Counted from the stretch's first letter, positions 15,142 through 24,534 are shown. The stretch is DNA of 29,887 bases from AC-32 sp035455445 (GCA_035455445.1 DATIFC010000031.1:1-29887), one strand, 5' to 3'. A program made the numbers and translations. The notes: generated by a model from the sequence alone, not told the origin.

Positions 15142-15998
15142 GCTGCGCCTCGCTTCTCGCGCTGCATCTGGACGAGGACGTTGATCAGCATCGCCGCCAC
15201 GGCGATGACGAAGATCGCCGTCCCGATCACGTTCACCTGCGGCGGCGCCCCGATCCGGGCAGCCCCCCACACGAAGAGCGGGAAGGTCACCCTCGAGCCG
15301 GAGTTGAAGTAGGTGACGACGAAGTCGTCGATCGAGATCGCGAAGCAGAGCAGCAGCGCCGCCAGGATCGCGGGCGCGATCAGGGGCAGCGTCACCTTGC
15401 GGAAGGTCGTCCACTCGTTCGCCCCGAGGTCCATCGCCGCCTCCTCGAGGTGCCGGTCGAACCCCACCAGGCGCGCCTTCACCGTCACGACCGCGAAGCT
15501 GATGCAGAACATGATGTGCGCGATCAGGATCGTCCAGAACCCGAACTGGACCCTGATCCACGTCATGTTCAGGAACAGCGTCAGCAGCGACGCCCCCAGG
15601 ACGATCTCCGGCGTCGAGAGCGGCAGGAAGATGAGGATGTTCGTCGAGCCCCGCCCGCGGAAGCCGTAGCGGACGAGCGCGAGGGCGATCATCGTGCCGA
15701 GCGCGGTGGCGATCAGACTGGCGATCAGCGCGATCTCCAGCGAGAGCATGATCGCGCTCTGGATCCCGGGCACACCGTTCCAGTAGCGCCAGTTGTCCCA
15801 GGTGAAGCCCTGCCAGGTGTAGTTGAACTTGCCTGTCGGGTGGTTGAACGAGAAGACGACGACCACCCCGATCGGCAGCAGCAGGTAGGCGAAGAAGAGG
15901 ATCGAGTAGACCGTCAGCACGTGCCTGCGGACGAACGCCCAGGTTGCAGCGAGCACGTTGCGCCCCGCGGGCCGCCGCTCGACCGCGACCGCGCTCAT
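15138..15998 (-). CDS. potC: polyamine-type ABC transporter permease (operon A, PotC-like)
   Basis: The 286-residue inner-membrane permease has about six helices, the first at residues 27-50 (YSILFFAYLLLPIGVVVVFSF). The cytoplasmic EAA loop that docks on the ATPase is EEAAMDLGANEWTTFRKVTLPLIAP. The ATG at 15996-15998 overlaps the stop of the upstream permease (ATGA), so translation is coupled and subunits can be made in equal amount. Its own stop overlaps the TTG of the aminotransferase. It belongs to the PotC group of spermidine/putrescine importers rather than the sugar permeases; exact substrate cannot be read from sequence. Confidence 0.92.
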   Translation of the reverse strand: MSAVAVERRPAGRNVLAATWAFVRRHVLTVYSILFFAYLLLPIGVVVVFSFNHPTGKFNYTWQGFTWDNWRYWNGVPGIQSAIMLSLEIALIASLIATALGTMIALALVRYGFRGRGSTNILIFLPLSTPEIVLGASLLTLFLNMTWIRVQFGFWTILIAHIMFCISFAVVTVKARLVGFDRHLEEAAMDLGANEWTTFRKVTLPLIAPAILAALLLCFAISIDDFVVTYFNSGSRVTFPLFVWGAARIGAPPQVNVIGTAIFVIAVAAMLINVLVQMQREKRGAA

Positions 15999-16861
15999 AC
16001 CGCCGTTCCCGTGAGCTGCTCCGTGCCGACGAGGCGGGCGTAGATCGCGACCGCGACGAGGATCCCGGCCATCAGGATGAACGACATCGAGGCCGCGGCC
16101 GGGTAGTCGGTGAGCTCGAGGAACTTCGACTGGATCACGTTCCCGATCATGTGGTTGTCGGGCCCGCCCAGCAGCTGCGCGTTGATGAAGTCGCCGGCGG
16201 CCGGGATGAAGGTGAGCAGCGTGCCGGCGACGATCCCCGGGAGCGAGAGCGGCAGCGTCACCCGCAGGAAGGCATGGAGCTTGCTCGCGTAGAGGTCCTC
16301 GGCCGCCTCGATCAGCCGCTCGTCGATCTGCTCGAGCGAGACGTAGAGCGGCAGCGCCATGAAGGGCAGGAAGTTGTAGGTGATCCCGGTCACGACGGCG
16401 GTCGAGGTCGCGAGCAGCCGCCCGCCCGGCCCCAGCACGTGCAGGTGCTGGAGCGTGTTCACCACGAAGCCGTTGTCCGAGAGGATCGTCTGCCAGGCGA
16501 GCGTCCGGATCAGGTAGGTGACGAAGAACGGCGCGACGATGAACAGCAGCAGCAGGTTCTTCCAGCGGCCGCCGCGAAAGGCGATCCAGTACGCCACCGG
16601 GTAGCTGACCACGAGCGCGAGCACGGTCGCGATGCCCGCGTACTCGAGCGAGCGGATGAACTGGGCGCGGTAGTCGCGGACGGCGTGCCAGTAGTTGCCC
16701 CACGCCCACGTGAAGGAGTAGCCGATGTCGAAGTTCCCCGACTGCAGCGACTGGTAGCCGAGGAACCCGAGCGGCACGACGAAGAAGATCGTCAGCCAGA
16801 GCATCCCCGGCGCGAGCAGCAGGTAGGGGGTCAGCCCCCGGTGGCGGTGAAAGAAGCTCAC
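15995..16861 (-). CDS. potB: polyamine-type ABC transporter permease (operon A, PotB-like)
   Basis: A 288-residue permease starts at GTG (16859-16861), three bases after the binding-protein stop. The first helix is at 11-34 (YLLLAPGMLWLTIFFVVPLG), and about five more follow. The EAA loop reads IEAAEDLYASKLHAFLRVTLPLSLPGI; the position usually held by glycine is tyrosine here, an uncommon replacement worth noting since this loop contacts the ATPase. The YLIRTLAWQTILSDNG and GDFINAQLLGG segments are typical of PotB. It would pair with the next gene's product to form the membrane channel. Confidence 0.92.
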   Translation of the reverse strand: MSFFHRHRGLTPYLLLAPGMLWLTIFFVVPLGFLGYQSLQSGNFDIGYSFTWAWGNYWHAVRDYRAQFIRSLEYAGIATVLALVVSYPVAYWIAFRGGRWKNLLLLFIVAPFFVTYLIRTLAWQTILSDNGFVVNTLQHLHVLGPGGRLLATSTAVVTGITYNFLPFMALPLYVSLEQIDERLIEAAEDLYASKLHAFLRVTLPLSLPGIVAGTLLTFIPAAGDFINAQLLGGPDNHMIGNVIQSKFLELTDYPAAASMSFILMAGILVAVAIYARLVGTEQLTGTAV

Positions 16862-16864
16862 TCG

Positions 16865-18046
16865 CTACCCAGAGATGAGGTTATTCCACTCCGTCAGGTA
16901 CTTCTGGTTGTTGAGTGCCGCGTTGTCGAAGATGTGGACGCTGCTGAGCATCTTCGCGGTCGGGAAGATGAGGGGGTTGTTCGCCACCGAGGGGTCGAAC
17001 TTCTTGGCATAGACGCCGGCGCCGATCACGGGCGGGATGTAGTAGATGCCGGTGATGTTTCGCTTCGGGTCGCCGGCCTCCATCAGGCCCTGCACCTTCG
17101 GGTCGTACACGTAGTTCATGTAGACCGACGCCGTGTAGACGTTGCCGCCCTTCGGGATGAGCATGTTGTCCGTCCAGAGGGCGCCGCCCGCTGTCGGCAC
17201 GTTCCAGTGGATGTGCTTGTTGCCGATCTGGGCGATGTCGCCCGACCACGACATGGCCGCGGCGAGATCGCCCTTCGCGAGCGTCGGCGCGTAGTCGTTC
17301 CCGGTGAACGCGCGGATCTGCTTGTCGTCCGCGGCCTTCTTGATCCGGTTGAAGGCGGCGTTGAACGACTTGTCGGTGACCTTCGTCGGGTCGTCGCCGT
17401 TCGCGAGCATCACGATCGTGAGCGCGTCGCCCATCGAGTTCAGGCAGGTGATCTTGCCCTTCAGCTTCGGGTTCTGGAGCAGGTCGTCGACCGAGAGCAC
17501 TGGATCGGTGAGCGTGTCGTTGTAGGCGATGCCGGTCATGCCCGACTGCCACGGAAGCGTGTAGTCGCGATTGGGGTCGAAGTTCGGATGCCGCTGGACC
17601 TCGACGAGGTTCTTGATGTTCGGGATCGCTGCCTTGTCGAGCTTCTCGGCCCAGCCCTTCTTGAGCATCAGCCCGAGGTAACGGTCGTTGTCGGTGAGGA
17701 CGACGATGTCCCGGTTGATCGACTGGCCGCGCGAGAGCGGGCCCTGGATCTTCCCGAAGAACGACGCGTTGTCGTTGATGTCCTCGACGTAGTCGACGTG
17801 GACGCCGGTCTTCTTCTCGAACGCGTCGAGCGAGGGGTGCGCCTTCGTCTTGTTGTTGACGTCGATGTAGAGCGTCCAGTTCGAGAAGTTCAGCGTCTTC
17901 GCGAGCTTCTGCTCGACGCTGGTCGTGCCGCTCGAAGCCTTCGAACCGCTGCTGCCGCAGGCGGCGAGGATCCCCGGAAACGTGATCGCGGCCCCTCCCA
18001 TGGCTGCCCGCTCGAGCAGCTGCCGCCTGGTGAGCTGGTCGGTCAT
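16865..18046 (-). CDS. potD: polyamine-type periplasmic binding lipoprotein (operon A, PotD-like)
   Basis: The 393-residue extracytoplasmic binding protein starts at ATG (18044-18046), preceded by GGAGGG and overlapping the ATPase stop (ATGA). The N-terminus has a twin-arginine pair (TRRQLL) and ends in a lipobox ILAAC with Cys30, so export by Tat and lipid anchoring is likely. The mature part opens with LNFSNWTLYID, the PotD-family strand, and KKTGVHVDYVEDINDN contributes to the ligand cleft. AYNDTLTDPVLSVDDLLQ and LTIVMLANGDDP segments match family spacing. It captures the substrate and delivers it to the permeases. Putrescine, spermidine or a related amine is the family expectation. Confidence 0.92.
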   Translation of the reverse strand: MTDQLTRRQLLERAAMGGAAITFPGILAACGSSGSKASSGTTSVEQKLAKTLNFSNWTLYIDVNNKTKAHPSLDAFEKKTGVHVDYVEDINDNASFFGKIQGPLSRGQSINRDIVVLTDNDRYLGLMLKKGWAEKLDKAAIPNIKNLVEVQRHPNFDPNRDYTLPWQSGMTGIAYNDTLTDPVLSVDDLLQNPKLKGKITCLNSMGDALTIVMLANGDDPTKVTDKSFNAAFNRIKKAADDKQIRAFTGNDYAPTLAKGDLAAAMSWSGDIAQIGNKHIHWNVPTAGGALWTDNMLIPKGGNVYTASVYMNYVYDPKVQGLMEAGDPKRNITGIYYIPPVIGAGVYAKKFDPSVANNPLIFPTAKMLSSVHIFDNAALNNQKYLTEWNNLISG

Positions 18047-19143
18047 TCCGCACCCTCCGTTGAGTCGACGACGAACGTGGAGTCGGGGCTCCACGAGATC
18101 TCGCTCGGCGCGTGGTCGCGGGCGCCGGGCTCGCTGTTCTGGACGTAGACGCTGACGTTGCCGGCCTTCGTCTCGAGGACGTACTGCGTCGCGACGCCGA
18201 CGTACGCAGTCTCGAGCAGCCGCCCGGTGAGGCGGTTCTCCTCCGCGTGGCCGACGCGGATCTTCTCGGGTCGGACGCCGACGGCGACCTTGCCGGCGCG
18301 GCCCTGCAGCACCTCGCGCGGGACGCGCACCTCGGTGCCCTCGTCGAGGCGCACGCTCTCCGGGCCGGTGACGGTCCCGGACAGCAGGTTCGAGATGCCG
18401 AGGAAGCTGGCGACGAACGCCGTCCGCGGCTTCTCGTACAGGTCGGCCGGGGCGCCGAGCTGCTCGATCTTGCCCGCGTTCATGATCGCGATCCCGTCCG
18501 CCATCGTCATCGCCTCCTCCTGGTCGTGCGTGACGTGGATGAAGGTGATGCCGACGTCGTGCTGGATCGCCTTCAGCTCGAGCTGCATCTGCTTTCGCAA
18601 CTTGAGGTCGAGCGCGCCGAGCGGCTCGTCGAGCAGGAGCACGCGCGGCTTGTTCACGAGCGCGCGGGCGAGCGCGACGCGCTGCTGCTGGCCACCGGAG
18701 AGCTGCCGCGGCTTGCGCTTCTCGTACCCCTCGAGCCCGACGAGCCCGAGGATCGAGAGCACGCGGCCGCGCACGTCGCTGCCCCGTACGCCGCGGCGGC
18801 GCAGGCCGAAGGCGACGTTCTCGAAGATGCTCAGGTGCGGGAAGAGCGCGTACGACTGGAAGACCGTGTTCACGTCGCGCTTGTACGGCGGCTTGCCGCT
18901 GACGGGCTCGTCGCCGAGGTAGATCGTCCCCTCGGTCGGCTCTTCGAAGCCGCCGATCATGCGCAGCGTGGTCGTCTTGCCGCAGCCGGAGGGGCCGAGG
19001 AGCGCGAAGAAGCTGCCGCGCTCGATCTCGAGCGAGAGATCGTCGACGGCGGTGACGTCGTCGAACTGCTTGGTGACGTTCTCGAGCCGGACGTCGGCCG
19101 TGACCGGCGCGGCGGGTGCCTGCTGCTGTTCTGTGACTGCCAT
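18043..19143 (-). CDS. potA: polyamine-type ABC transporter ATPase (operon A, PotA-like)
   Basis: A 366-residue cytoplasmic ATPase energises the importer. It has Walker A GPSGCGKTT (50-58), the Q-loop VFQSYALFPH, signature LSGGQQQR (148-155), Walker B VLLLDEP (168-174) and switch His in HVTHDQEEA. Residues about 270-350 form the TOBE regulatory domain, with VGVRPEKIRV. Length and domain order match PotA. Start ATG (19141-19143) shares its first base with the stop of the regulator gene (TGATG). Confidence 0.95.
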   Translation of the reverse strand: MAVTEQQQAPAAPVTADVRLENVTKQFDDVTAVDDLSLEIERGSFFALLGPSGCGKTTTLRMIGGFEEPTEGTIYLGDEPVSGKPPYKRDVNTVFQSYALFPHLSIFENVAFGLRRRGVRGSDVRGRVLSILGLVGLEGYEKRKPRQLSGGQQQRVALARALVNKPRVLLLDEPLGALDLKLRKQMQLELKAIQHDVGITFIHVTHDQEEAMTMADGIAIMNAGKIEQLGAPADLYEKPRTAFVASFLGISNLLSGTVTGPESVRLDEGTEVRVPREVLQGRAGKVAVGVRPEKIRVGHAEENRLTGRLLETAYVGVATQYVLETKAGNVSVYVQNSEPGARDHAPSEISWSPDSTFVVDSTEGAE

Positions 19144-19667
19144 CAGCTCACCCCCGCGCGGGCGCCGTTCTCAACGCTCGCGCCCCAGTCGTAGAGCTGC
19201 TTCCAGAGCTCGAGGTAGAGGAAGCTCTCGGTCGAGACGACGCCGTCGAGCTCCCGGATCCGGTTCGTCAGGTCGAGCAGCTGCCGCCGGTCGGCGCAGA
19301 CGAGCTCGACGAGGATGTCGTACTGGCCCGCCGTGATGACGACATAGCCGGCCTCGTCCCACTGAGAGATCTCGTCGGCGACCGGCTCGGGGGCGCCGCC
19401 CGTGCGGATGCCGACCATCGCGATCGCGTCGAAGCCGAGCCCGAGCGGATTGGTGACGCCGGTCACCTGGAGGATGTTCCCCTCGCAGAGGCGGTGGTAG
19501 CGCGCCCGGATGGTCGCCTCGGAGACGCCCACGTCGGCGGCGATCCGCCTGAACGGCTCGCGCCCGTTCTTCTGCAGCGCCTCGATCAACCGCAGGTCGA
19601 TCCGGTCGAGGTGAGGGGCTGCGCTGACCGCCCCCCGCCGCAGCTCGCGTCGCTCAGATCTGCGCAA
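19143..19667 (-). CDS. Lrp/AsnC-family transcriptional regulator
   Basis: The 174-residue DNA-binding protein has an N-terminal winged helix-turn-helix (about residues 22-70: LDRIDLRLIEALQKNGREPF, then IAADVGVSEATIRARYHRL) and a C-terminal RAM ligand domain (about 80-155: GFDAIAMVGI, GQYDILVELVC, VVSTESFLYLEL). Lrp family members form dimers and octamers and usually sense amino acids or their derivatives. The TTG start at 19665-19667 is supported by AGGAAGG seven bases upstream. It is the first gene of operon A and overlaps the ATPase gene, so it probably controls, and may sense the product of, amine uptake and breakdown. Its start region lies in a striking inverted repeat. Confidence 0.9.
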   Translation of the reverse strand: MRRSERRELRRGAVSAAPHLDRIDLRLIEALQKNGREPFRRIAADVGVSEATIRARYHRLCEGNILQVTGVTNPLGLGFDAIAMVGIRTGGAPEPVADEISQWDEAGYVVITAGQYDILVELVCADRRQLLDLTNRIRELDGVVSTESFLYLELWKQLYDWGASVENGARAGVS

Positions 19668-19704
19668 TGCGAGGCCTTCCTACCACGCTGGCCTCGCATC
19701 GCGC
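19661..19704. promoter_or_regulatory. inverted repeat over the start of the Lrp-type gene (operator or mRNA hairpin)
   Basis: Arms tgcgcaatgcgaggcc (19661-19676) and ggcctcgcatcgcgca (19690-19705) pair at 15 of 16 positions around a 13-nt spacer. The minus-strand TTG start (19665-19667) and part of the AGGAAGG ribosome site lie in one arm and loop. It may be an autoregulatory operator, or a hairpin hiding the start in the message. Confidence 0.6.
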
Positions 19705-19786
19705 AACCGAGAAGCGTCTCGGGACGGCCGCGCGGGCCGGCTTCGGCGCACGGGTGCGTATCCGCCGCCGGCCCCTCTTCGTTGAA

Positions 19787-19821
19787 GTCGTGCGCATCGG
19801 CACCCCGCCGGTGTGCACGAC
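19787..19821 (+). promoter_or_regulatory. stem-loop in the leader of the membrane-anchored protein gene
   Basis: Arms gtcgtgc (19787-19793) and gcacgac (19815-19821) surround an inner cggc/gccg pair (19798-19801, 19807-19810). It ends 5 bases before the AAGGAGGT ribosome site. Role unknown. Confidence 0.4.
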
Positions 19822-19840
19822 AAGCCAAGGAGGTGTGCTC

Positions 19841-20461
19841 GTGCCCGCATGGGTTTGGGTGGTGATCGCCCTCGCAGTCGTCGCAGTGCTGGCGATCGTC
19901 GTCTGGCAGGCCCTGACGCGAAGGCGGACGGACAGGTTGCAGAAGCGTTTCGGACCGGAGTACGACCGGACGGTCGGGACTGCGGAGTCCAAGCGAGAGG
20001 CCGAGGCCGAGTTGCAGGCGCGCGAAGAGCGCCGAAGAGAGCTCGAGATCCGACCGCTCCCGCAGGCAGTCCGCTACCGCTACCTGGAAGCGTGGCAGGC
20101 CGTGCAGTCGCAGTTCGTCGACGACCCGAGCGCGGCAGTTGCGCGTGCGGACGAGCTGATCCAGTCGGTGATGTCGGAGAGCGGCTACCCCGTCGAGGAC
20201 TTCGAGCAGCGGGCCGCGGACGTCTCGGTCGACCATCCGCAGGTGGTCGAGAACTACCGCGAAGGGCACCGGCTCGCCCTGTCGAGTGCGAACGGCAACG
20301 GCTCGACCGAGGATCTGCGTCAGGCGATGCGCCGCTACCGCGCTCTCTTCGACGACCTGGTGGAACCGGGCGCCGACGATCCCACCGCGCGCGAGCGGCG
20401 GAGCGACCAACCGGCCGAGGAGGTCGACAGTCAACCGAGCGAAGAAAGGACGGTTCGATAG
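19841..20461 (+). CDS. membrane-anchored conserved actinobacterial protein
   Basis: The start is GTG at 19841, placed by a near-perfect AAGGAGGT site (19827-19834) six bases upstream; an earlier in-frame start would add 58 residues of unlikely sequence. The 206-residue product has one N-terminal membrane helix (3-25) followed by TRRR, so most of it is cytoplasmic. Next come the conserved FGPEYDRTV segment (37-45), a charged helical linker, and a domain with LEIRPLPQAVRYRYLEAWQAVQ, DDPSAAVARADELI, YPVEDFEQRAADVSVDHP and TEDLRQAMRRYRALFDDL. I recognise this as a recurrent unnamed actinobacterial protein. Residues 81-113 and 155-173 resemble the product of the next gene. Function is unknown. Confidence 0.85.
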   Translation: MPAWVWVVIALAVVAVLAIVVWQALTRRRTDRLQKRFGPEYDRTVGTAESKREAEAELQAREERRRELEIRPLPQAVRYRYLEAWQAVQSQFVDDPSAAVARADELIQSVMSESGYPVEDFEQRAADVSVDHPQVVENYREGHRLALSSANGNGSTEDLRQAMRRYRALFDDLVEPGADDPTARERRSDQPAEEVDSQPSEERTVR

Positions 20462-20953
20462 ATGGGAGATCGAGAGCTGAGCACCCGCGACCTCGCCGAG
20501 AGGTCGGACACGACGGCAGCAGAGGTTCCGTCCGAGACGGAGGCGGAGGCATCGCGGCAGGACGACATCGGGCAGCCGAGCCCTTCCGGGGACTCGCGCG
20601 ACGAGACGGCGATCGCGGACGAGCCGATCGCTCGCGAGCGATCCGATGGCGACGATCAGGAAGAAGGCTCGCCGGCCGGAGAGCGTGGTCCGCTCCTGCC
20701 CGACGACCAGACCGAGCGCTTCAACGCTCGTTGGCAGGAGATCCAGGCGAGCTTCGTCGACGAGCCGCGCGACTCGGTCGCCCGGGCCGACGCGCTGGTC
20801 GCCGACCTGATGCAGCGGCTGGCAGCCGGCTTCTCCGACGAGCGAGAGCGGCTCGAGAGGCAGTGGGACAGCGGCGACGACGTTTCCACCGAAGACCTCC
20901 GCGTCGCGCTGACCCGTTATCGCTCCTTCTTCGACCGGCTCCTTTCCGCGTAG
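20462..20953 (+). CDS. soluble partner protein related to the membrane-anchored neighbour
   Basis: The gene begins on the base after its neighbour's TAG stop, so the two are co-transcribed and probably coupled. The 163-residue product has a long acidic, disordered-looking N-terminus (1-80, rich in Glu, Asp, Ser, Arg). A compact C-terminal domain (84-162) follows with RFNARWQEIQASFVDEP, SVARADALVADLMQRL and TEDLRVALTRYRSFFDRLL. This domain matches the equivalent parts of the upstream protein, so the pair arose by duplication and divergence. It has no signal or membrane helix. A membrane-soluble pair may form a complex through these domains; that is inference. Confidence 0.8.
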   Translation: MGDRELSTRDLAERSDTTAAEVPSETEAEASRQDDIGQPSPSGDSRDETAIADEPIARERSDGDDQEEGSPAGERGPLLPDDQTERFNARWQEIQASFVDEPRDSVARADALVADLMQRLAAGFSDERERLERQWDSGDDVSTEDLRVALTRYRSFFDRLLSA

Positions 20954-20966
20954 CTCCACGCGCCAG

Positions 20967-21002
20967 GGTTGCGGGAGAGCGGCTCGCTGCGCTCCCGCAA
21001 CC
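20967..21002 (+). terminator. hairpin terminator of the two-gene plus-strand operon
   Basis: Perfect 11-bp arms ggttgcgggag (20967-20977) and ctcccgcaacc (20992-21002) enclose a 14-nt loop and are followed by attt. It lies 13 bases after the stop at 20953. Confidence 0.85.
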
Positions 21003-21099
21003 ATTTGCCGAGTCGGGCGTTGCGGAATCGTGACAGCGCGTCACGGGCGCGTTGAGCGAAGCGGCGACGATCGGCCGCGACAACGCCGAGGAGGTTCCC

Positions 21100-21267
21100 G
21101 TGAAGACTCGTATCGCACCCACGGGCTCCGCCGCTCTTGCCTGCGCTGCCACGCTCCTGCTTCACGCCGACCTGCGCGGCCGACGGGACGGCAACCTGTA
21201 CCAGCTCGCGACATCCCCTCTCACGGGCGTCACGATCAACCGGTACTCGCTCGCGCGGAGCTCGTAG
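21100..21267 (+). CDS. possible 55-residue peptide with a signal-like N-terminus
   Basis: A GTG (21100-21102) preceded by GAGGAGG at five bases opens a 55-codon frame ending in TAG. The start (VKTRIAPTGSAALACAATLLL) looks like a short Sec signal, but its hydrophobic core is interrupted and the rest (NLYQLATSPLTGV and a basic end) has no known domain. A 6-bp inverted repeat (cgtgac/gtcacg, 21029-21045) lies upstream. It may be a small secreted peptide or a decayed remnant. The remainder of 20954-21352 holds only the two hairpins listed. Confidence 0.35.
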   Translation: MKTRIAPTGSAALACAATLLLHADLRGRRDGNLYQLATSPLTGVTINRYSLARSS

Positions 21268-21321
21268 AAGGCGCTCCCAGGCGCCCCGCCGTTGACCCCC
21301 GCGGGCGGCTGACGGAGCGGT

Positions 21322-21349
21322 CATGGGGGAACCAGCTGGTTCCCCCATG
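21322..21349 (-). terminator. perfect 28-bp palindrome ending operon B
   Basis: catgggggaaccag and its exact complement (21322-21335 and 21336-21349) form an uninterrupted palindrome three bases beyond the aldehyde dehydrogenase stop (21353-21355). As RNA it gives a strong hairpin with a minimal loop and would end or protect the operon transcript. Confidence 0.75.
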
Positions 21350-21352
21350 CTC

Positions 21353-22789
<1,437 letters not shown>

Positions 22790-22825
22790 CGCAAACCCTC
22801 CCGTTCGAATCCCGGGATCAGCCTA

Positions 22826-23623
22826 CTACTCGCGGCGCAGGATGCCGGACTCCTGCGTCAGGCGCTGGGAGATCACGACCGGGATCACCGTCAGCACGAT
22901 CACGAAGAAGACGACGGCGTTCACCTCGGGGAGCTGCTGTCCGAGCCTGATCTTGCCCAGGATCCAGATCGGCAGCGTGTTCTGCGCTCCCGCGGTGAAG
23001 AGGGTCACGATCACCTCGTCGAACGAGAGCGCGAACGCGAGCAGGGCGCCCGAGACGAGCGCGGTCGAGAGCACGGGGAAGGTGACGAAGCGGAAGGTTT
23101 GCCACCCGTCCGCGCCGAGGTCCATCGACGCCTCGATAATCGACGGCGAGGTCCGCCGCAGCCGGGCGAGGACGTTGTTGTAGACGATCACGACGCAGAA
23201 GGTGGAGTGCCCGATGACGATCGTCCAGAGCGAGAACTGCACGCCCCAGAACGTGTAGAAGGACGAGAGGGCGATCCCCGTGATCACGCCGGGAAGGGCG
23301 ATCGGGAGCACCAGCAGGAACGAGAAGATCTCGCGACCGAAGAAGCGGAAGCGCGAGATCGCGACCGCCGCCATCGTCCCCAGCACGAGCGCGATCGCGG
23401 TCGCCGCGAAGGCCGCCTTCAGGGAGAGCAGCAGCGCGTCGCGCGCCTCGGCGTCGTTCCAGGCCACCCGGAACCAGCGCAGGGTGAAGCCTGGGATCGG
23501 CCAGCTCTGGATGTTGGAGGTGTTGAACGCGTAGACGAGGATGATCGCGAGCGGGAGCCAGAGGAAGAGCACCACCCCGAGCGCCCACAGCGCCAGCCCC
23601 GCGCGTCCGAGCCGGCCTTCCAT
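22826..23623 (-). CDS. potC: polyamine-type ABC transporter permease (operon B, PotC-like)
   Basis: The 265-residue permease begins with a hydrophobic helix (11-33, LWALGVVLFLWLPLAIILVYAF). Its EAA loop reads IEASMDLGADGWQTFRFVTFPVL, and the FDEVIVTLFTAG segment matches PotC proteins. The ATG (23621-23623) shares one base with the stop of the previous permease (TGATG). The message ends with two in-frame stops in a row (TAG TAG). It is clearly a distinct paralogue of the operon A permease rather than a recent copy, since the sequences differ widely outside motifs. Confidence 0.92.
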   Translation of the reverse strand: MEGRLGRAGLALWALGVVLFLWLPLAIILVYAFNTSNIQSWPIPGFTLRWFRVAWNDAEARDALLLSLKAAFAATAIALVLGTMAAVAISRFRFFGREIFSFLLVLPIALPGVITGIALSSFYTFWGVQFSLWTIVIGHSTFCVVIVYNNVLARLRRTSPSIIEASMDLGADGWQTFRFVTFPVLSTALVSGALLAFALSFDEVIVTLFTAGAQNTLPIWILGKIRLGQQLPEVNAVVFFVIVLTVIPVVISQRLTQESGILRRE

Positions 23624-24534
23624 CAGAGGGCCTCGAAGGCGCCCGCGCGCCTGGCCAGGATCAGGTAGACGCCCATCACCGCGAGCGGAACCATCGCGTA
23701 CGCCGCCGCGAAGGGCAGGTTGTAGCTCAGCCCGAGCACGTTGCGGTAGACGACGTTGCCGATGAACTGCGTGTTGCCGACCAGGATCGGCGTGATGTAG
23801 TCGCCGAGCGTCAGCGAGAAGGTGAAGATCGTCCCGGCCACCACGCCCGGCAGCGCGAGCGGCAGGATCACGCGCCGGAAGGTCGTCCAGTTGCGCGCCC
23901 CGAGGTCGCGCGACGCCTCGATCAGGGAGTCCGGGATCCGCTCGAGCGCCGCGTAGACGGGCAGGATCATGAACGGCAGCCAGATGTAGGAGAAGACGAT
24001 CCACATCGCCCAGTTCGTGTAGGCGATGTGCTGGTGAGGGAGGCCGAGGCCGCCGAGCCCCCAGTTCAGCGCGCCGTCGTTCGAGAGGATCAGCCGCCAG
24101 GCGTAGATGCGGGCGAGGTAGCTCGACCAGAGCGGCAGCAGCACGAGCACGAAGAGCACGGTCCGCAGCCGCGGGCTCGCCAGGCGCGCCATGAAGTACG
24201 CGAACGGGAACGCGATCACGATGTCCGTGACGGTGACCGCGGCGGCGATGCCGATCGTCCGCCCGGCGATCCGCCAGTAGGTGTGCTCGTTCCAGAGCGT
24301 CTTGAAGTTCTGGAGGCCCCAGTCGTGGACGATCTCGCCGCTCAGCGGGTCGAGCGTCCAGAAGGCCGACACGAAGAGCACCGCGATCGCGGCGATGTAG
24401 ATGGCGAGGAAGAGGCCCGCCGGCGGCCCGAGCTGCGACAGGCCGCGCAGCCACGGCCGCCGCCAGAAGACGCCGGAGAGCCGTCGGCGGGCCGCCCGCG
24501 TGGGGCGGCCCGCCTCTTCAGCCCGTGCGGCCAA
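23623..24534 (-). CDS. potB: polyamine-type ABC transporter permease (operon B, PotB-like)
   Basis: The 303-residue permease starts at TTG (24532-24534), six bases after the binding-protein stop. An arginine-rich cytoplasmic leader of about 35 residues precedes the first helix (PPAGLFLAIYIAAIAVLFVSAF). The EAA loop is IEASRDLGARNWTTFRRVILPLALPGV, with the usual glycine. SLTLGDYITPILVGN is the PotB signature near the exit helices. The leader is unusual: it contains a perfect 11-bp hairpin in the DNA, so the true start could be later. No better start codon follows before the first helix. Confidence 0.9.
   Translation of the reverse strand: MAARAEEAGRPTRAARRRLSGVFWRRPWLRGLSQLGPPAGLFLAIYIAAIAVLFVSAFWTLDPLSGEIVHDWGLQNFKTLWNEHTYWRIAGRTIGIAAAVTVTDIVIAFPFAYFMARLASPRLRTVLFVLVLLPLWSSYLARIYAWRLILSNDGALNWGLGGLGLPHQHIAYTNWAMWIVFSYIWLPFMILPVYAALERIPDSLIEASRDLGARNWTTFRRVILPLALPGVVAGTIFTFSLTLGDYITPILVGNTQFIGNVVYRNVLGLSYNLPFAAAYAMVPLAVMGVYLILARRAGAFEAL
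24486..24514 (-). promoter_or_regulatory. strong hairpin between binding-protein and permease genes of operon B
   Basis: Perfect 11-bp arms ggcgggccgcc (24486-24496) and ggcggcccgcc (24504-24514) enclose a 7-nt loop. It begins 27 bases beyond the binding-protein stop, inside the first codons of the permease frame. Such hairpins commonly protect the upstream message or reduce read-through, so that binding protein exceeds permease. Confidence 0.6.

Noticed and set aside
15944..18148. 734-codon plus-strand frame across the operon A transporter genes
   Set aside because: Antisense shadow of the binding protein and permease genes; low-complexity charged product.
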